A DNA stretch of 64,000 bases. Source: Leishmania donovani (taxonomy: Eukaryota; Euglenozoa; Kinetoplastea; Trypanosomatida; Trypanosomatidae). Under the pieces are notes generated by a model. That model had not been told where the DNA came from, made no database searches, and saw only the letters and a program-made list of their open reading frames with translations. Where the stretch lies: contig NC_018255.1 of the NCBI RefSeq assembly GCF_000227135.1, positions 317,374-381,373 on the forward strand, in the 5' to 3' direction. The position numbers and the translations under genes were made by a program. Positions 31,663-41,745 of the stretch are shown piece by piece. Each line of letters starts with the position of its first letter. The first letter of the stretch is position 1.

Positions 31663-32898
31663 ATGGAGTCGCCAATCAACCCAGCCGTGTGGAAGGTGCT
31701 CTTCAACGCTGCTCTCGGCACCCTCTCGGTCGCCATCCTCTACTCTGTCTACCACCAGAGGTACGACATGGAGTCGGCGCAGCGGGCGGCGTTCCTGGAG
31801 CTGCGCAAGGCGGACTCCGAGGAGGCCCGTGTGGCGAAGCTGACGGAGCTGCAGGCGGCATGCAAGCCGGAGGTGGTCCGCCGCCAGCCTTCTGCTCGCA
31901 TGAGCGCCCTCAAGTACGGCGCCCCGATTGTGCAGATGGCGAAGCTGCAGAAGGATGGCACGAACGTGGAGAGTGTTCGCTTGGCTATCAAGGTCATCCT
32001 GTACATCTACGGCCCCGACGCCGAGGGCCGACAGAAGCTGAACAGCCTTGATGGCTACAAGGTCCTGTTAACGACTCTAAGCGAGGCGCAGCGGCAGGGA
32101 GAGGCGGACTTGATGGAGGATGTGGCTCAGGCGCTGGATGCGCTGACAGAGGTGGACGACTCCGAGGTCGTCCTCGACACGGATGTGCCCAAGGGTAGCG
32201 AAGGCGCCGCCACGCTGGCCCGCTTGCCGGCCACCGTGAAAATGCTGCGCATCCTCGACCCGGAAGGCTCCGTCACGTTCCTCGCATCGCTCACGGGCAT
32301 CTTTGCAAACATCTGCACTCTCGCGGAGGGTGCGGCCAACATCGGTAGTGGCGTAGATGGGCACAGCGGCATGTCCTTCTTCTTGCGGCTGTTGGACCAC
32401 ACCAACCGCCGCGTCGTAGCGAACGCCATCACGGCCGTGCGCTTCCTCACTCGTGCGCAGGTCTGCCAGGAGGAGCTGATCGAGGAGGAGAACTTGACGC
32501 GCCTGGCGGACAACCTGCATGTGACCGGCGAACCGGTGGTCGTGAACTCTATCCTGACGGTCGTCCTGGTGATGGCCGGCAGCAAGAAGTATGGCGAGGC
32601 CTTCTTCTCCGGGATCGCCTCCAGCACTATTCCCAGCACCCTCTTCGAGTTGTGGATACGCTCCCCTGAGAAATCGCTGCGCAGTCGTGCGGAGGTGCTG
32701 TCGCGTTTGCTGCTGCGCATCCCGCAGACAGCCCCCATCGCGGCTGCTCTATTCGAGCGCTTCCGCCCACAGCTGGAGGAGCGCCGCCGGCGTGATGAGG
32801 AGGAGTACAAGCAGCAGATGCAGCAGATGCAGCAGAACCAGATGATGCAGCGAATGATGATGGAACAGATGGGCATTGATCCCTCCATGATGGGCTAG
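31663..32898 (+). CDS. membrane-anchored armadillo/HEAT-type helical repeat protein
   Basis: The 411-residue product has a single N-terminal hydrophobic helix at about 9-30 (VWKVLFNAALGTLSVAILYSVY). Successive helical pairs follow across about 70-380 that read like armadillo repeats (for example RRVVANAITAVRFLTRAQVC and VVVNSILTVVLVMAG). The C-terminus is a charged coiled segment and then a Gln/Met-rich tail (QQMQQMQQNQMMQRMMMEQM). An N-terminal signal anchor with a cytosolic repeat domain is typical of some outer mitochondrial membrane proteins, but placement is inference. A GTG-initiated extension from 31627 was rejected: the ATG at 31663 is the first ATG, and the extension translates a leader with a poly-A run. 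Confidence 0.78.
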   Translation: MESPINPAVWKVLFNAALGTLSVAILYSVYHQRYDMESAQRAAFLELRKADSEEARVAKLTELQAACKPEVVRRQPSARMSALKYGAPIVQMAKLQKDGTNVESVRLAIKVILYIYGPDAEGRQKLNSLDGYKVLLTTLSEAQRQGEADLMEDVAQALDALTEVDDSEVVLDTDVPKGSEGAATLARLPATVKMLRILDPEGSVTFLASLTGIFANICTLAEGAANIGSGVDGHSGMSFFLRLLDHTNRRVVANAITAVRFLTRAQVCQEELIEEENLTRLADNLHVTGEPVVVNSILTVVLVMAGSKKYGEAFFSGIASSTIPSTLFELWIRSPEKSLRSRAEVLSRLLLRIPQTAPIAAALFERFRPQLEERRRRDEEEYKQQMQQMQQNQMMQRMMMEQMGIDPSMMG

Positions 32899-33788
32899 GC
32901 GCGGCAATACCTGGAATGAGGGGACACCCACCAGGTATGCCATCAAGCCGCACCAAGCGGATGAGAATACCACGATGCCGTCGCGCGCACTCAAAGACCA
33001 TCGCAAAGCGTGTATGAGGAGAGCCGGCACGTCGCAGTGCACGTCCACGGCTGTGTGATGTGTATGCGCTCACACCGTACGATCATCCCTGTCTCTGACC
33101 CACATCGTTTGGCTGTGTAAGTCTTCTCTTTCCATCAGGCAGTGCTCCTTCATCTCGACTTTTCATTTTTTCGTGTGTGGGGCGGCGGCTTTTGTGCGCG
33201 TGGGCCGCAACGGCGTCTTTGCTCGAGGGCAGTGCAGCGGATCACCAACTTGGGTTAGTTTTGCAGGCTATATGCGCGTGCGCACGTCTCTGAATGTTCT
33301 TCTCTCTTGCCTGCACGCTGGATCGTACGGATGGGGTCTACTATGTGCGTCGTGGTTCGTTGTTTAAGATCCGACATATAAAACAAAAGTGGAGGGTGGC
33401 ATACACTCAGGCGATCCCGCGCAAGTGAGAGGCGAAACGAGCGAGCTGGAGAAGGTCTTTGGAGCAGCGGCGTGCTTGTGTGGAAAGGGCGAGAGGCTTC
33501 GTTGTCGGCTCGTGGAGATGAGCAGCAGAGTAAGGAAACGGGGCAATCGAATCGAGGAAGAGCAAGAGAAGCGCACCCAACGACGTCACGTGGCGTACCT
33601 AGGATGCGTGTGGTGCGCGCCGGTGCGTCGCGGCGTGCCCTCTCTCTTTGACTTCTCGACGGTTTTCCCTTTTCTTCTGTCTTCCTCACTCCCCTCGGCC
33701 TTCCGCCGAGCTCGGAGGACAGGACTGATAGCAGTTTTAGCGCCGCTTTCAGTCTCCCTACCTTGTCCTCTTCATGTGCGTCTCTCTG

Positions 33789-33790
<2 letters not shown>

Positions 33791-33827
<37 letters not shown>
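33791..33827. repeat. (TG)n microsatellite
   Basis: Uninterrupted TG dinucleotides for 37 bases, the longest simple repeat in the window. Confidence 0.95.
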
Positions 33828-33828
<1 letters not shown>

Positions 33829-34497
33829 GCGCTCTCTACGCGGTCTACGGTACGCCCTCCTCCGTGTCTTTCACCGCCGTCTCTCTCGTTCTCCACACAC
33901 AACAACAACAAGCGATAAGACGAAGTACTAAAAGGCAAACCAAACAAAATACAAAGAGAGCCACAGCGAGCGGAGGAAGCTGACATGATGAGGTGCGGCG
34001 CTGAAGCGCTCAACGAAGGGCATGAGGCACACCAGCTGTGCTTATTGGCGTGGTGCTGGTGCATGTGACCGGGACCTGCACTAGGACGTGAGTCGATCTC
34101 TGTGGAACTCACACCAGAGCCCCCCACGTCTCCCTTCACATGCGCCTTTTCCAGAATTCTTCGTCGCTCGTGCACCGGCAAAGAAGGAAGAGGATGGGGG
34201 CGAGGGTCGAGAGGCTTTGATCGTCGTGCACTTAGCTCCTTCCCTTCTCACCCCGGCTTCAGTTCGCTGTACTCTTCGCACTCCCTCTCTTTGCCCGTGC
34301 GGATGGCCAGCGTGAGAGTGTGCGTGTGTCTTCGCCCCACTGGCCCGTTATTTATGGAGCTGGCCTCTTCGCGCCCCTTCATCCTTGCCCTCCCCCCTTC
34401 TCACTCTCCCTGTCCGTATCTTGCCTCTACGCCCATCATTCCTCTCCCACCCCGCCACTTCGTTTCTTCTCTCCTCCCCCCCCCACTCCCCTTTGCC

Positions 34498-34499
34498 AG
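34498..34499 (+). promoter_or_regulatory. candidate trans-splice acceptor AG (SDR gene)
   Basis: This AG closes a very long C/T tract (about 34430-34497), the clearest polypyrimidine-AG pair in the window. The ATG at 34670 starts the large open frame downstream. Confidence 0.5.
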
Positions 34500-34669
34500 C
34501 CACGCTGTTTCACACGCCAAGAAACGCGTCGTCATCGACCGACGTGCACGCACGCACGCACACGGCGCCATCCGCTGGGCTTTGCTACTCTTTAGCGTGT
34601 GCGCTTGCGCAACACCGCACTTGAAGCGCGGCTTTGAGCTTCATACGCAGAACGAAGAAGCACAGGCGA

Positions 34670-37591
34670 ATGTCAGATCAAGTTAAGCCTCCACGTCGAA
34701 ACACCGCGGAGGACGAGACAGCAGAGGACCACACCGCCGAGGTGCCGGCGGAGGACGAGGAGGAGGTGCCGCTGTGCCAGCACGACACTTACGATGCCAC
34801 CCTCTCCCTGGCAGATCGCGAGGCGAAGTGGGGCTTCTCCTTCAGCGAGCTGCAATCTGCCGTGAAGGTTGTTCGGGTGCTGTTTCACAATCCTGGCCTC
34901 TATGTCGGTGACCCCTACCTGTCTGACAGCCGCCTCTACACAATGATCACCCGTGACCGGAAGACGAAACGCGAGAACCGCGACATTTTCAAGGCGATCA
35001 TGAATGAAGAGAAGAGCCGTCGAAAGCGCTACCTGCGCCAGCAGGACATCGAGGCGGTGCGCCGCACTGCCATGAAGCGCGAGCGCGATGATGCTCTGAG
35101 CGCACTGCTTCTCGCAGGCAGCGAAGGGGCCAATGACAACGTCGCACCGCTTCGGCTCGTTGAGCCGCCGAAGGCGCCGGGGTTGAACTGCAGTGACCAA
35201 GACGAAGACAACTTGAAGAGCAGTGCTGCCGGCACCGCTTCTGCAGCTGATGGCGGTGCGGCAAGTAATGCGGACACTCTGAGGCTCTCTGCATCGGAGA
35301 AAGAGGTGTTGCGGCTTGTTGGTGCCTTTGAGAACCTTCTGCGTCTGGAGCAGGCCCTACGAGGAGAGCGGGTTGAGGGCTACGTAGGGGACAGCGCAGC
35401 CGCGGCGGGAATTGCTGCGAGGTCTCGTGCTGCCGCATCGCCATCTGTGGCGACCCCGCCCGTCACCGGCGGAGAGGGCGATCCATCTGCGTCTAGCACA
35501 TCCTTCTCCACAGTGAAAAAATCGCGCACAGAGACGGATGCGTCGACGGCCGTCCCCGCCGTGGAGCGGGACTGGCTCGTGATTACTCAACTCACCGCAC
35601 AGGTGTACCGCTACCTCCCGCACTCGTACGGCTCCCAGATGCCGCCACCCTTGTTTGATGGCGCCGGGCCGGCGGACGCCGTGAACTCCCCTCTTGTAGT
35701 GCGCAGCTATGTTCGCGGCATGAAATGCTATGTGGCGCAGCGTGCTGCGGCGCTGGTGCACCTCGCGAAAACGGCGGCACCTCCAAATACGCTAAATTCT
35801 CCCATCACCGTCGGAGGAGCGGAGCCTGCGCCGCTCCGCTCCCTATTGGCGTCTACGCACCACGATGTGATCGTGCGAACCCCTCTTGTCGAGCTGCAGT
35901 CGATTCACGGTCTTCGTTCGTTGATTGAGGATGGCGATCCCGGCGCTGCGTCTTCGCAGGTGATGGCGACGGTGGACCTGCCACTGGACGACCTGCTACG
36001 AGCGCTCGAGCTGGTGCTGCTGGAGGGGGCTAGTGACGAGCGGTTCTGCCCCGTGCCCGCGACCACTGACGGCGATGGGGAGCAGGATGAAGGGCGTGCG
36101 CGTGCGCAGCAGCTTTGCATCGCCGAGCAGACGCTGCACTGCTTCATCGCGCGTCGTGTGTACGGCTCTGCCAAAGTGCGCGGCTGCGGCCCTTCGCCGG
36201 TACTGATTCAGCGCAGCCCTCCCAGCTCCTCCTCAGAGGAGCCGGAGGGGTACTGCATCTACGACGATGTGCAGCGCTACGCTGTCGAGCACCACGAGGA
36301 TGACGCACAGTTGAAGCTGAACAAGTTTATCGGGTGCCACATCTGCAAGGTGCGCTACAACCGCCTCCACCCGTACTACTACAGTATGTGCCACCTCTGC
36401 GGCGAGTACAACTACAACAAACGCCTCATGGCGCGGGACTTGCGAGGCAAAACGGTGCTCCTCACAGGCTGCCGCATCAAGATCGGGTATGCGATGGCGC
36501 TCTCGCTGCTTCGCTGCGGTGCCACCGTGCTCGGCACCACTCGCTTCATCCACGAGGCGGTAGCGCGCTTTCAGCAGGAGATCGACTACGACGTCTGGAA
36601 AGACCGCCTGCACCTCTTCTCGCTCGATCTGCGGGATATGTGGGTTGTCACGCAGTTCTGCGCGTTTGTCCGACAGAGGTACAAGAAGCTGTTTGCCATC
36701 ATCAACAACGCGGCGCAGACCATCGCGCGGACACCGCAGTACACGGAGCACCTCCGCATCATTGAGCTGAACCCGCCAGCTGCTCTGCAAGCCAGCATCC
36801 AAGACGACGTATGCGCAGCTGAGTGGCACAATTTTTTCCTCCGTCACGCAACCGTCACGGTGGGGCAGCCGCTGTCTATCGAGTACCAACCGAGCATGCA
36901 GCCCTTCCTCGACACAAACCAGGCTGCCCGCCACGACGATGCGGGCAAAACGAGGAACAGCAAGAGCGCAGCGCCGCAGTCTGGCATCGCGGCGAGCAAC
37001 GTGTTGCCGTCGGCGGACGGCGCCGCAGTGGCGTTGCACGTGGCGTGCGACCGCACCCTCATCTTTGACCGCTACGACACACAAGCGGAAGAGAGCGACC
37101 ACCGTGAGAAGAACTCGTGGGTGATGAACCTCGCTGAGATACAGGGCAGCGAGGCGGCCGAGGTGATGGCCATAAACGCCCTCTCCCCTTTCATTCTCAA
37201 TGGTCGTCTCAAGGCGTGCCTGACAGACCGCGAGGGCGACGCCGTGGTGAGCGAGCCGCGCTTCATCATCAACGTCTCGGCGATGGAGGGGCAGTTCTAC
37301 CGGTTCAAGCAGACGACGCACCCGCACACGAACATGGCCAAGGCGGCGCTGAACATGATGACGCGCACGAGCGCCGACGACTACGCAGCGGACGGAATCT
37401 ACATGAACTCGGTAGACACCGGATGGATTACGGATGAGTCGCCAAAGCTGAAGAAGGATCGACGGGCAGAGCAGTTTATGCTATGCCCGCTGGACGAGGT
37501 AGATGCGGCGGCGCGCTGTCTGGATCTCATCTTCACAAACAGTCGCATGTACGGCATGTTTTACAAGGACTTTAAGGTGATTGCGTGGTGA
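34670..37591 (+). CDS. zinc-ribbon plus short-chain dehydrogenase (SDR) fusion protein, atypical active site
   Basis: The 973-residue product has an acidic N-terminus. About 480 residues follow that are mostly helical or low-complexity, with several plausible folded islands (WGFSFSELQSAVKVVRVLF near 50). A four-cysteine zinc site follows at C556, C559, C574 and C577. Directly after it comes a Rossmann SDR domain: nucleotide motif TGCRIKIG (599-606), strand-4 NNAA (679-682), and a NVSAMEG segment with the likely catalytic Ser at S870. The catalytic block reads HTNMAKAAL with K891, but Thr887 stands where SDRs have Tyr (YxxxK). The nucleotide motif also has Lys604 where Gly is usual. I recall plant and fungal SDR-like proteins with the same HPHTNMAKAALN block, so this may be a distinct subfamily. 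Substrate and activity are unknown. The TTG-initiated extension from 34634 was trimmed. Confidence 0.82.
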   Translation: MSDQVKPPRRNTAEDETAEDHTAEVPAEDEEEVPLCQHDTYDATLSLADREAKWGFSFSELQSAVKVVRVLFHNPGLYVGDPYLSDSRLYTMITRDRKTKRENRDIFKAIMNEEKSRRKRYLRQQDIEAVRRTAMKRERDDALSALLLAGSEGANDNVAPLRLVEPPKAPGLNCSDQDEDNLKSSAAGTASAADGGAASNADTLRLSASEKEVLRLVGAFENLLRLEQALRGERVEGYVGDSAAAAGIAARSRAAASPSVATPPVTGGEGDPSASSTSFSTVKKSRTETDASTAVPAVERDWLVITQLTAQVYRYLPHSYGSQMPPPLFDGAGPADAVNSPLVVRSYVRGMKCYVAQRAAALVHLAKTAAPPNTLNSPITVGGAEPAPLRSLLASTHHDVIVRTPLVELQSIHGLRSLIEDGDPGAASSQVMATVDLPLDDLLRALELVLLEGASDERFCPVPATTDGDGEQDEGRARAQQLCIAEQTLHCFIARRVYGSAKVRGCGPSPVLIQRSPPSSSSEEPEGYCIYDDVQRYAVEHHEDDAQLKLNKFIGCHICKVRYNRLHPYYYSMCHLCGEYNYNKRLMARDLRGKTVLLTGCRIKIGYAMALSLLRCGATVLGTTRFIHEAVARFQQEIDYDVWKDRLHLFSLDLRDMWVVTQFCAFVRQRYKKLFAIINNAAQTIARTPQYTEHLRIIELNPPAALQASIQDDVCAAEWHNFFLRHATVTVGQPLSIEYQPSMQPFLDTNQAARHDDAGKTRNSKSAAPQSGIAASNVLPSADGAAVALHVACDRTLIFDRYDTQAEESDHREKNSWVMNLAEIQGSEAAEVMAINALSPFILNGRLKACLTDREGDAVVSEPRFIINVSAMEGQFYRFKQTTHPHTNMAKAALNMMTRTSADDYAADGIYMNSVDTGWITDESPKLKKDRRAEQFMLCPLDEVDAAARCLDLIFTNSRMYGMFYKDFKVIAW

Positions 37592-38581
37592 TCGCGACGG
37601 CGGGTCCTGTCTGCAGGGATGGTTGTGCGTGTTTCATCCTTGCAGGCCCTTCCCAAGTTTTTGTTCCTGTTGTCGCCTCCGTTTTGGTTCGCAGGAGTGC
37701 ATCGGACAGTTGTTTGTCGTGGTTCCTCACACACCGGAAGGAGAATGGGTGTCTGTGTCCGTGTGCGGGTGTACCGATGTCTCTGTCTCTCTCGTTCGAG
37801 AGGGCATGCACCGCCGCCCCTCCCCCCGCCCGCCCTCTCTCTCCCCACACACGCAGACAGATACGGACGCAATGCAGACCACGCCCCTTGTTCGCTTAAG
37901 TGGATTTAATTCCTTCCACCCTTTCAACGAATCATAATCACCCATGTGCTGATTTCTCATGTGGTGTGCGTGTGTGTGTGTGTGTGCGTGAGTGGGTGGG
38001 CAAGCAGACCCGCACGCATGCGTGTCGTACGTCGCACCCCGCCCGCCTCTCCATCCGTTCGTTGCCTGGTTACTTTCAGGGTGCAGGACTGGAGTAAGTA
38101 CAGCGAGAGCGATGGGCATGGTGACGATCTTGAGGGACACCAACACTCATGCAGAGCACTGGTGGGTCGCCGCGACGCAGGGAAAGTCCAGGTTCTCTCT
38201 TCGTTCTCGGCTGCCTGTTTGTTCGCGATGCTCTTCTAACGATAGCATATCCACCCCTGCTCACGTTGGAGGAGAGGCGCACCGGCGCGCCGCAGCCCTC
38301 GCACACCTCCCCTGCGTACCCTACGCCTTTAAGGGGAGGAATCTCTCACTTGCTCTCTCACTCTCGCTTCCTCAACATGGCCACTTGTGTTCCCGGCCAC
38401 TTCTTCTTGATATCCTTGTGCCCGTCTTTGCCGCCACACGATGGAACGCATCCGCCATCTACTCCAGGCCCACGTAGGACCCCTCTCACTCACACTCACT
38501 CTCTCGCTCGCTCTCCGCACACACCCGTGGTGTCCCCTTGGCTGTCGCCCTCTTTCTTTTTCTCTTCCCGCTGACAGCAGA
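37592..38581. other. intergenic region
   Basis: No gene is seen. It includes a GT-rich stretch at 37968-37993 and pyrimidine tracts. The tract at about 38541-38570, followed by AG at 38576-38577 and again at 38579-38580, is the acceptor region of the dynein light chain gene. Confidence 0.55.
38576..38580 (+). promoter_or_regulatory. candidate trans-splice acceptor pair (dynein light chain)
   Basis: Two AGs (38576-38577 and 38579-38580) come immediately after a strong C/T tract and just before the ATG at 38582. Either would give a genomic leader of only one to four nucleotides. Confidence 0.5.
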
Positions 38582-38962
38582 ATGGCGTCCGAGTACACCG
38601 CCGCGCCTCGCGAGTCCTTCACACTGCCTCGCCAGGAGTCCAAGTTCACTGTGTCCGCGGTGGAGCACATCATCAAGGATGTTTGCGAATACATGGTTGG
38701 CCCGGAGCGGCCGTACGTCTACGAGGAGGCACAGCCGCTCATCAAAGACTTGTGTGCTGAGATCCAGCAACGGACTGTGCGTCTCGGCTACGAGCGGTAC
38801 AAGCTGGTAACCCATGCGACGGTGACGGAGGCCGCCAGCCAAGGCATGCGCGTTGCCTCGCGTTGCCTGTGGGACCCAGAGACGGACAACTACGCGACCT
38901 ACACGTACTCGAACCAGTACATGCACGTCACCGTTGTTGTCTTCGGCGTTTACTGGGAGTAA
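38582..38962 (+). CDS. Tctex-1-type dynein light chain
   Basis: The 126-residue product has the size and pattern of the DYNLT/Tctex family, which binds dynein intermediate chains and cargo as a dimer. Its features are a short variable N-terminus, a helical region with the pattern AVEHIIKDVCEYMVG, and the C-terminal strand block YKLVTHATVTEAASQG then RCLWDPETDNYATYTY and a final MHVTVVVFGVYWE. That final block corresponds to the family's W-D...D-x-Y...V.VFGVY ending. In trypanosomatids such chains serve axonemal or intraflagellar-transport dyneins, and which one applies is not decidable here. The frame extends upstream to 38441, but a likely splice acceptor sits directly before 38582. Confidence 0.9.
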   Translation: MASEYTAAPRESFTLPRQESKFTVSAVEHIIKDVCEYMVGPERPYVYEEAQPLIKDLCAEIQQRTVRLGYERYKLVTHATVTEAASQGMRVASRCLWDPETDNYATYTYSNQYMHVTVVVFGVYWE

Positions 38963-39988
38963 AGAGAGGACGAGAAGCAAGCGAAGTGGGGGTCGGGGGG
39001 TGAGGTGAGAGACTGACGCGAGGGCACATCGATGAGACACCGGCAGGGCGGCGGGGAAGGAGAAAAGCTATCAAAAGGAGCCTCGAGATGTGATCGCCGT
39101 GCGTGTGCTCATGTTCAACGCACATGCGCGCACGTCACGCGAGCTCCTCTGCCCAGTGCTCCTCCCTCCCCTCTCCTTCTCCATTTTCTCCAGTTGCCTG
39201 TCCTTTGCGTCTCCCACTCGCCTTGTACCCCCCCCCGTTCACTTCGAGGCAGGAGGAACGCGTTGTACTCCTGCGGCGTATGCCGCTGATGCTGCTGCGC
39301 GCAAGTCGTGCTCTGTTTTGTGACGACTGTTGGCGCTTCTGTTGAGCAGAGGCGGTGAAAGGGATTGCTGTGTGTGCGTGTGTACGTGTGCCTGTGGGTC
39401 TCTATGTGTGCTCACCAACTGCAGCACCCAGCCGATAGGCTGCGAGCGTGGCTGCAGGGTGCGATAGCCAACGGTGCGCTCTTCTGATGTACAAGAGAAC
39501 TCGAGAGCCGTTTCGCACCGAGACAAGAGAGACAGAAAGCGAGGTTACATGCGCCTCTGTGGGCAGGGGAAGGTGCAGTGCCGCCAGCTGCCTCATCCGC
39601 GCCGCTGCTGTGCCGTTTCTTTTCTTACTCGGGGGCAAACAGACGCACGCGTGTGCGTAGTTGAGAGTTGGCGAGTGGGACGCACGCCCCGAAACAGTGT
39701 GGCACGTGGCGACCACAATACGGAAGACTGCATGCGTCTGTGTCTCAATACTGCGTTGCGGGCACCGCCTACTCTGCCCCCTTTTTTGTTGGTACTTGGG
39801 AATGCTGAACCGTCTTGATGCAACGCCTCCCTTTCTCTCTCCCTTCTTGCGCTCCCTCTCTGTTGTATAACGCACAACAACACCTCACACATCCCTACAA
39901 CTATAACAAAAATAATAATCGAACGACGACACGCACGCACATGTTCTGACAGGGTGTACTGCGTGAAGCTCTTTCCAGCCACAACACA
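38963..39988. other. intergenic region upstream of S14
   Basis: No gene is supported. It contains C/T-rich patches at 39150-39200 and 39825-39868. After the second tract comes an A-rich, AG-free stretch up to AG at 39951-39952, the candidate S14 acceptor. Confidence 0.55.
39951..39952 (+). promoter_or_regulatory. candidate trans-splice acceptor AG (S14)
   Basis: This is the first AG after the tract at about 39825-39868, about 83 nt away. It would give a 36-nt genomic leader before the S14 ATG. Confidence 0.4.
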
Positions 39989-40423
39989 ATGTCCAAGAAG
40001 CAGGAGGTCAAGACGTATGGCCCGAACGTGAAGAAGGGAGACCTCGTTTACGGTGTCGTGCACATCTTCGCCTCCTTCAATGACACATTCGTGCACGTGA
40101 CAGACACGTCCGGCCGCGAAACATACGTGAAAGTTACTGGCGGTATGAAGGTGAAGGCCGATCGCGATGAGTCTTCCCCCTACGCTGCGATGATGGCCGC
40201 CCAGGACGTCGTGGCGCGTTGCAAGGAGTGCGGAATCAACGCCCTGCACGTCAAGATGCGCGCCGTCGGTGGTGTGCGCACCAAGTCCCCTGGCCCTGGC
40301 GCCCAGGCCGCCCTCCGCGCGCTCGCCCGTGCTGGGATGAAGATTGGCCGCATCGAGGATGTCACCCCGATCCCGACCGACTCCACCCGCCGCAAGGGCT
40401 CCCGCCGTGGTCGCCGCCTGTAG
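39989..40423 (+). CDS. RPS14: 40S ribosomal protein S14 (uS11)
   Basis: The 144-residue product is uS11 of the cytosolic small ribosomal subunit, located on the platform near the mRNA exit. Characteristic stretches are VYGVVHIFASFNDTFVHVTD near residues 20-39, the GGMKVKADRDESSPYAAM block, VRTKSPGPGAQAALRALARAG and the very basic C-terminus ending KGSRRGRRL. Length and sequence match eukaryotic S14 with no gaps. Only one copy is seen in the window, although ribosomal protein genes are often duplicated in trypanosomatids. Confidence 0.97.
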   Translation: MSKKQEVKTYGPNVKKGDLVYGVVHIFASFNDTFVHVTDTSGRETYVKVTGGMKVKADRDESSPYAAMMAAQDVVARCKECGINALHVKMRAVGGVRTKSPGPGAQAALRALARAGMKIGRIEDVTPIPTDSTRRKGSRRGRRL

Positions 40424-41525
40424 GCCTCGATGCATGTACCTGAGCACGTGCCTTCGAATCGCCTTTCGAATGCGAGCCTACTCTGGCGAATCGCTGCATG
40501 TGAGCATGCGCGCGTTTGTGTCTGCGTGTGTTGCGGCTTGTCGGCGAGTGCGCTAGCCAGTGCTTGCCTCTGCGTCCTTCCGGCATCAGCACGAATAGAG
40601 GCGAAGAAAAGGTGCGTGCATCCGGCACGCGTATACGCTCGCCGGAGTGGGTGCATCGAATGCGGCAGGGCCAAACATAAGAACAGGGAGGCGTAACGGA
40701 GTGGCGGCAGCCGTTTCCTCGGTGTGCTACCCGCCTCCCTCACTGCTAGTCTGGCGGAAGCAGGCGGTGGTGGCAGAGGTGAAGCCTCTCGTGCTGTCGC
40801 ACCTTGACGATCTCTTTGGGTGCACTCGCGCGCACATGCAGGACCACGCAGTTATGTGTCCCATCCTAATTTCTCCGTTGATTTTGTCCTTCTCTGATTT
40901 TGGGTTCTTCTCCCTCTTTCTCAAAACGAAAACAAAAAGATGAAGAGAGAGACGTGCACGGTACGCCACCATTTGGCGGGCTGTGCATCCGCTGACTATC
41001 CCACAACCCGCAAGAAATCGGCGCGATGAAGCCTTCTCTGTGCGTGTGCCGTTAGGGAGTGCGTGTGAGGGTGTGTGGGGCGGTGAAGGAGCCAGCTCAT
41101 GAGCCGCTTCATCTATGTTGGCATATGCGCGAGCACACGCACACACGCAACTTGTGAGCCAGGAAGGGCCTGCCATGGGAAACACTAAAGAGGAGAAGAA
41201 AAGCGGAGGCGCGCGCACGGTGGGCTGCAGTTGCGGTTGCAGAGCTCTACACCATACGGTCTAGACAGTCTCGGTCACTGCATCCTTTTACAATCACCTA
41301 TTCTTGTCTTACTGCCTCTGTGCTGGAGCCTCCGTTCTCGAACCCTCTCTGCTCTTCCACTTTTCCATGCCCCTTTTAGTACTTTTGGAACGATGGTGGA
41401 CGCTCACCCTATGCTACCTACCTCACCCCGCTTCTCTTCCTTCTCTACTTGACGTTGCCTGCACTGGTCACCGTTTTTGGCGCGTCCGCGCGAACCTCTC
41501 CCCCTCCCTCGCCTTCACCTCTTCC

Positions 41526-41527
41526 AG
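41526..41527 (+). promoter_or_regulatory. candidate trans-splice acceptor AG (LSm5-like gene)
   Basis: This AG closes the tract at about 41489-41525. If it is used, the mature leader is about 218 nt and begins with an upstream ATG. Confidence 0.4.
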
Positions 41528-41602
41528 ATGCCTACGCACCGCATCGCACAAAGGAAATCTGTATCGGTGCCTGTAAGCTTATTTTGTCTACGCGCCCGTT
41601 GA
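41528..41602 (+). other. possible upstream ORF in the LSm5-like leader
   Basis: The ATG directly after the candidate acceptor opens 24 codons and ends in TGA at 41600-41602, well before the main ATG at 41746. It could dampen translation if this acceptor is used. This is read from sequence, and usage is inference. Confidence 0.3.
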
Positions 41603-41745
41603 CGTAGGTTCTCGAGTGCGACTGGCTGTGCGCGTGTGCGGTGGGCGCGGTTGCAATACCGCGCATCGCAAGGATCGCACTCACACCCACACACGGCCGC
41701 GGAGTAGCTTCAACAGAGGAGAAGTGACAAACGACACGAACAAGA

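Larger units (their letters stand above)
32899..34669. other. intergenic region upstream of the SDR gene
   Basis: No gene is supported. A perfect 37-base TG run lies at 33791-33827. Pyrimidine tracts at about 34379-34497 end in AG at 34498-34499, the likely acceptor for the gene at 34670. A long minus-strand frame (33255-34181) merely spans simple repeats. Confidence 0.55.
40424..41745. other. intergenic region upstream of the LSm5-like gene
   Basis: No gene is seen. A pyrimidine tract at about 41489-41525 ends with AG at 41526-41527, followed immediately by an ATG that opens a 24-codon upstream frame (41528-41602). The rest is simple-sequence spacer. Confidence 0.55.

Noticed and set aside
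36233..37327. 364-codon minus-strand open frame opposite the SDR gene
   Set aside because: It is the antisense shadow of a GC-rich gene with clear SDR motifs on the + strand, and shows no domain of its own.
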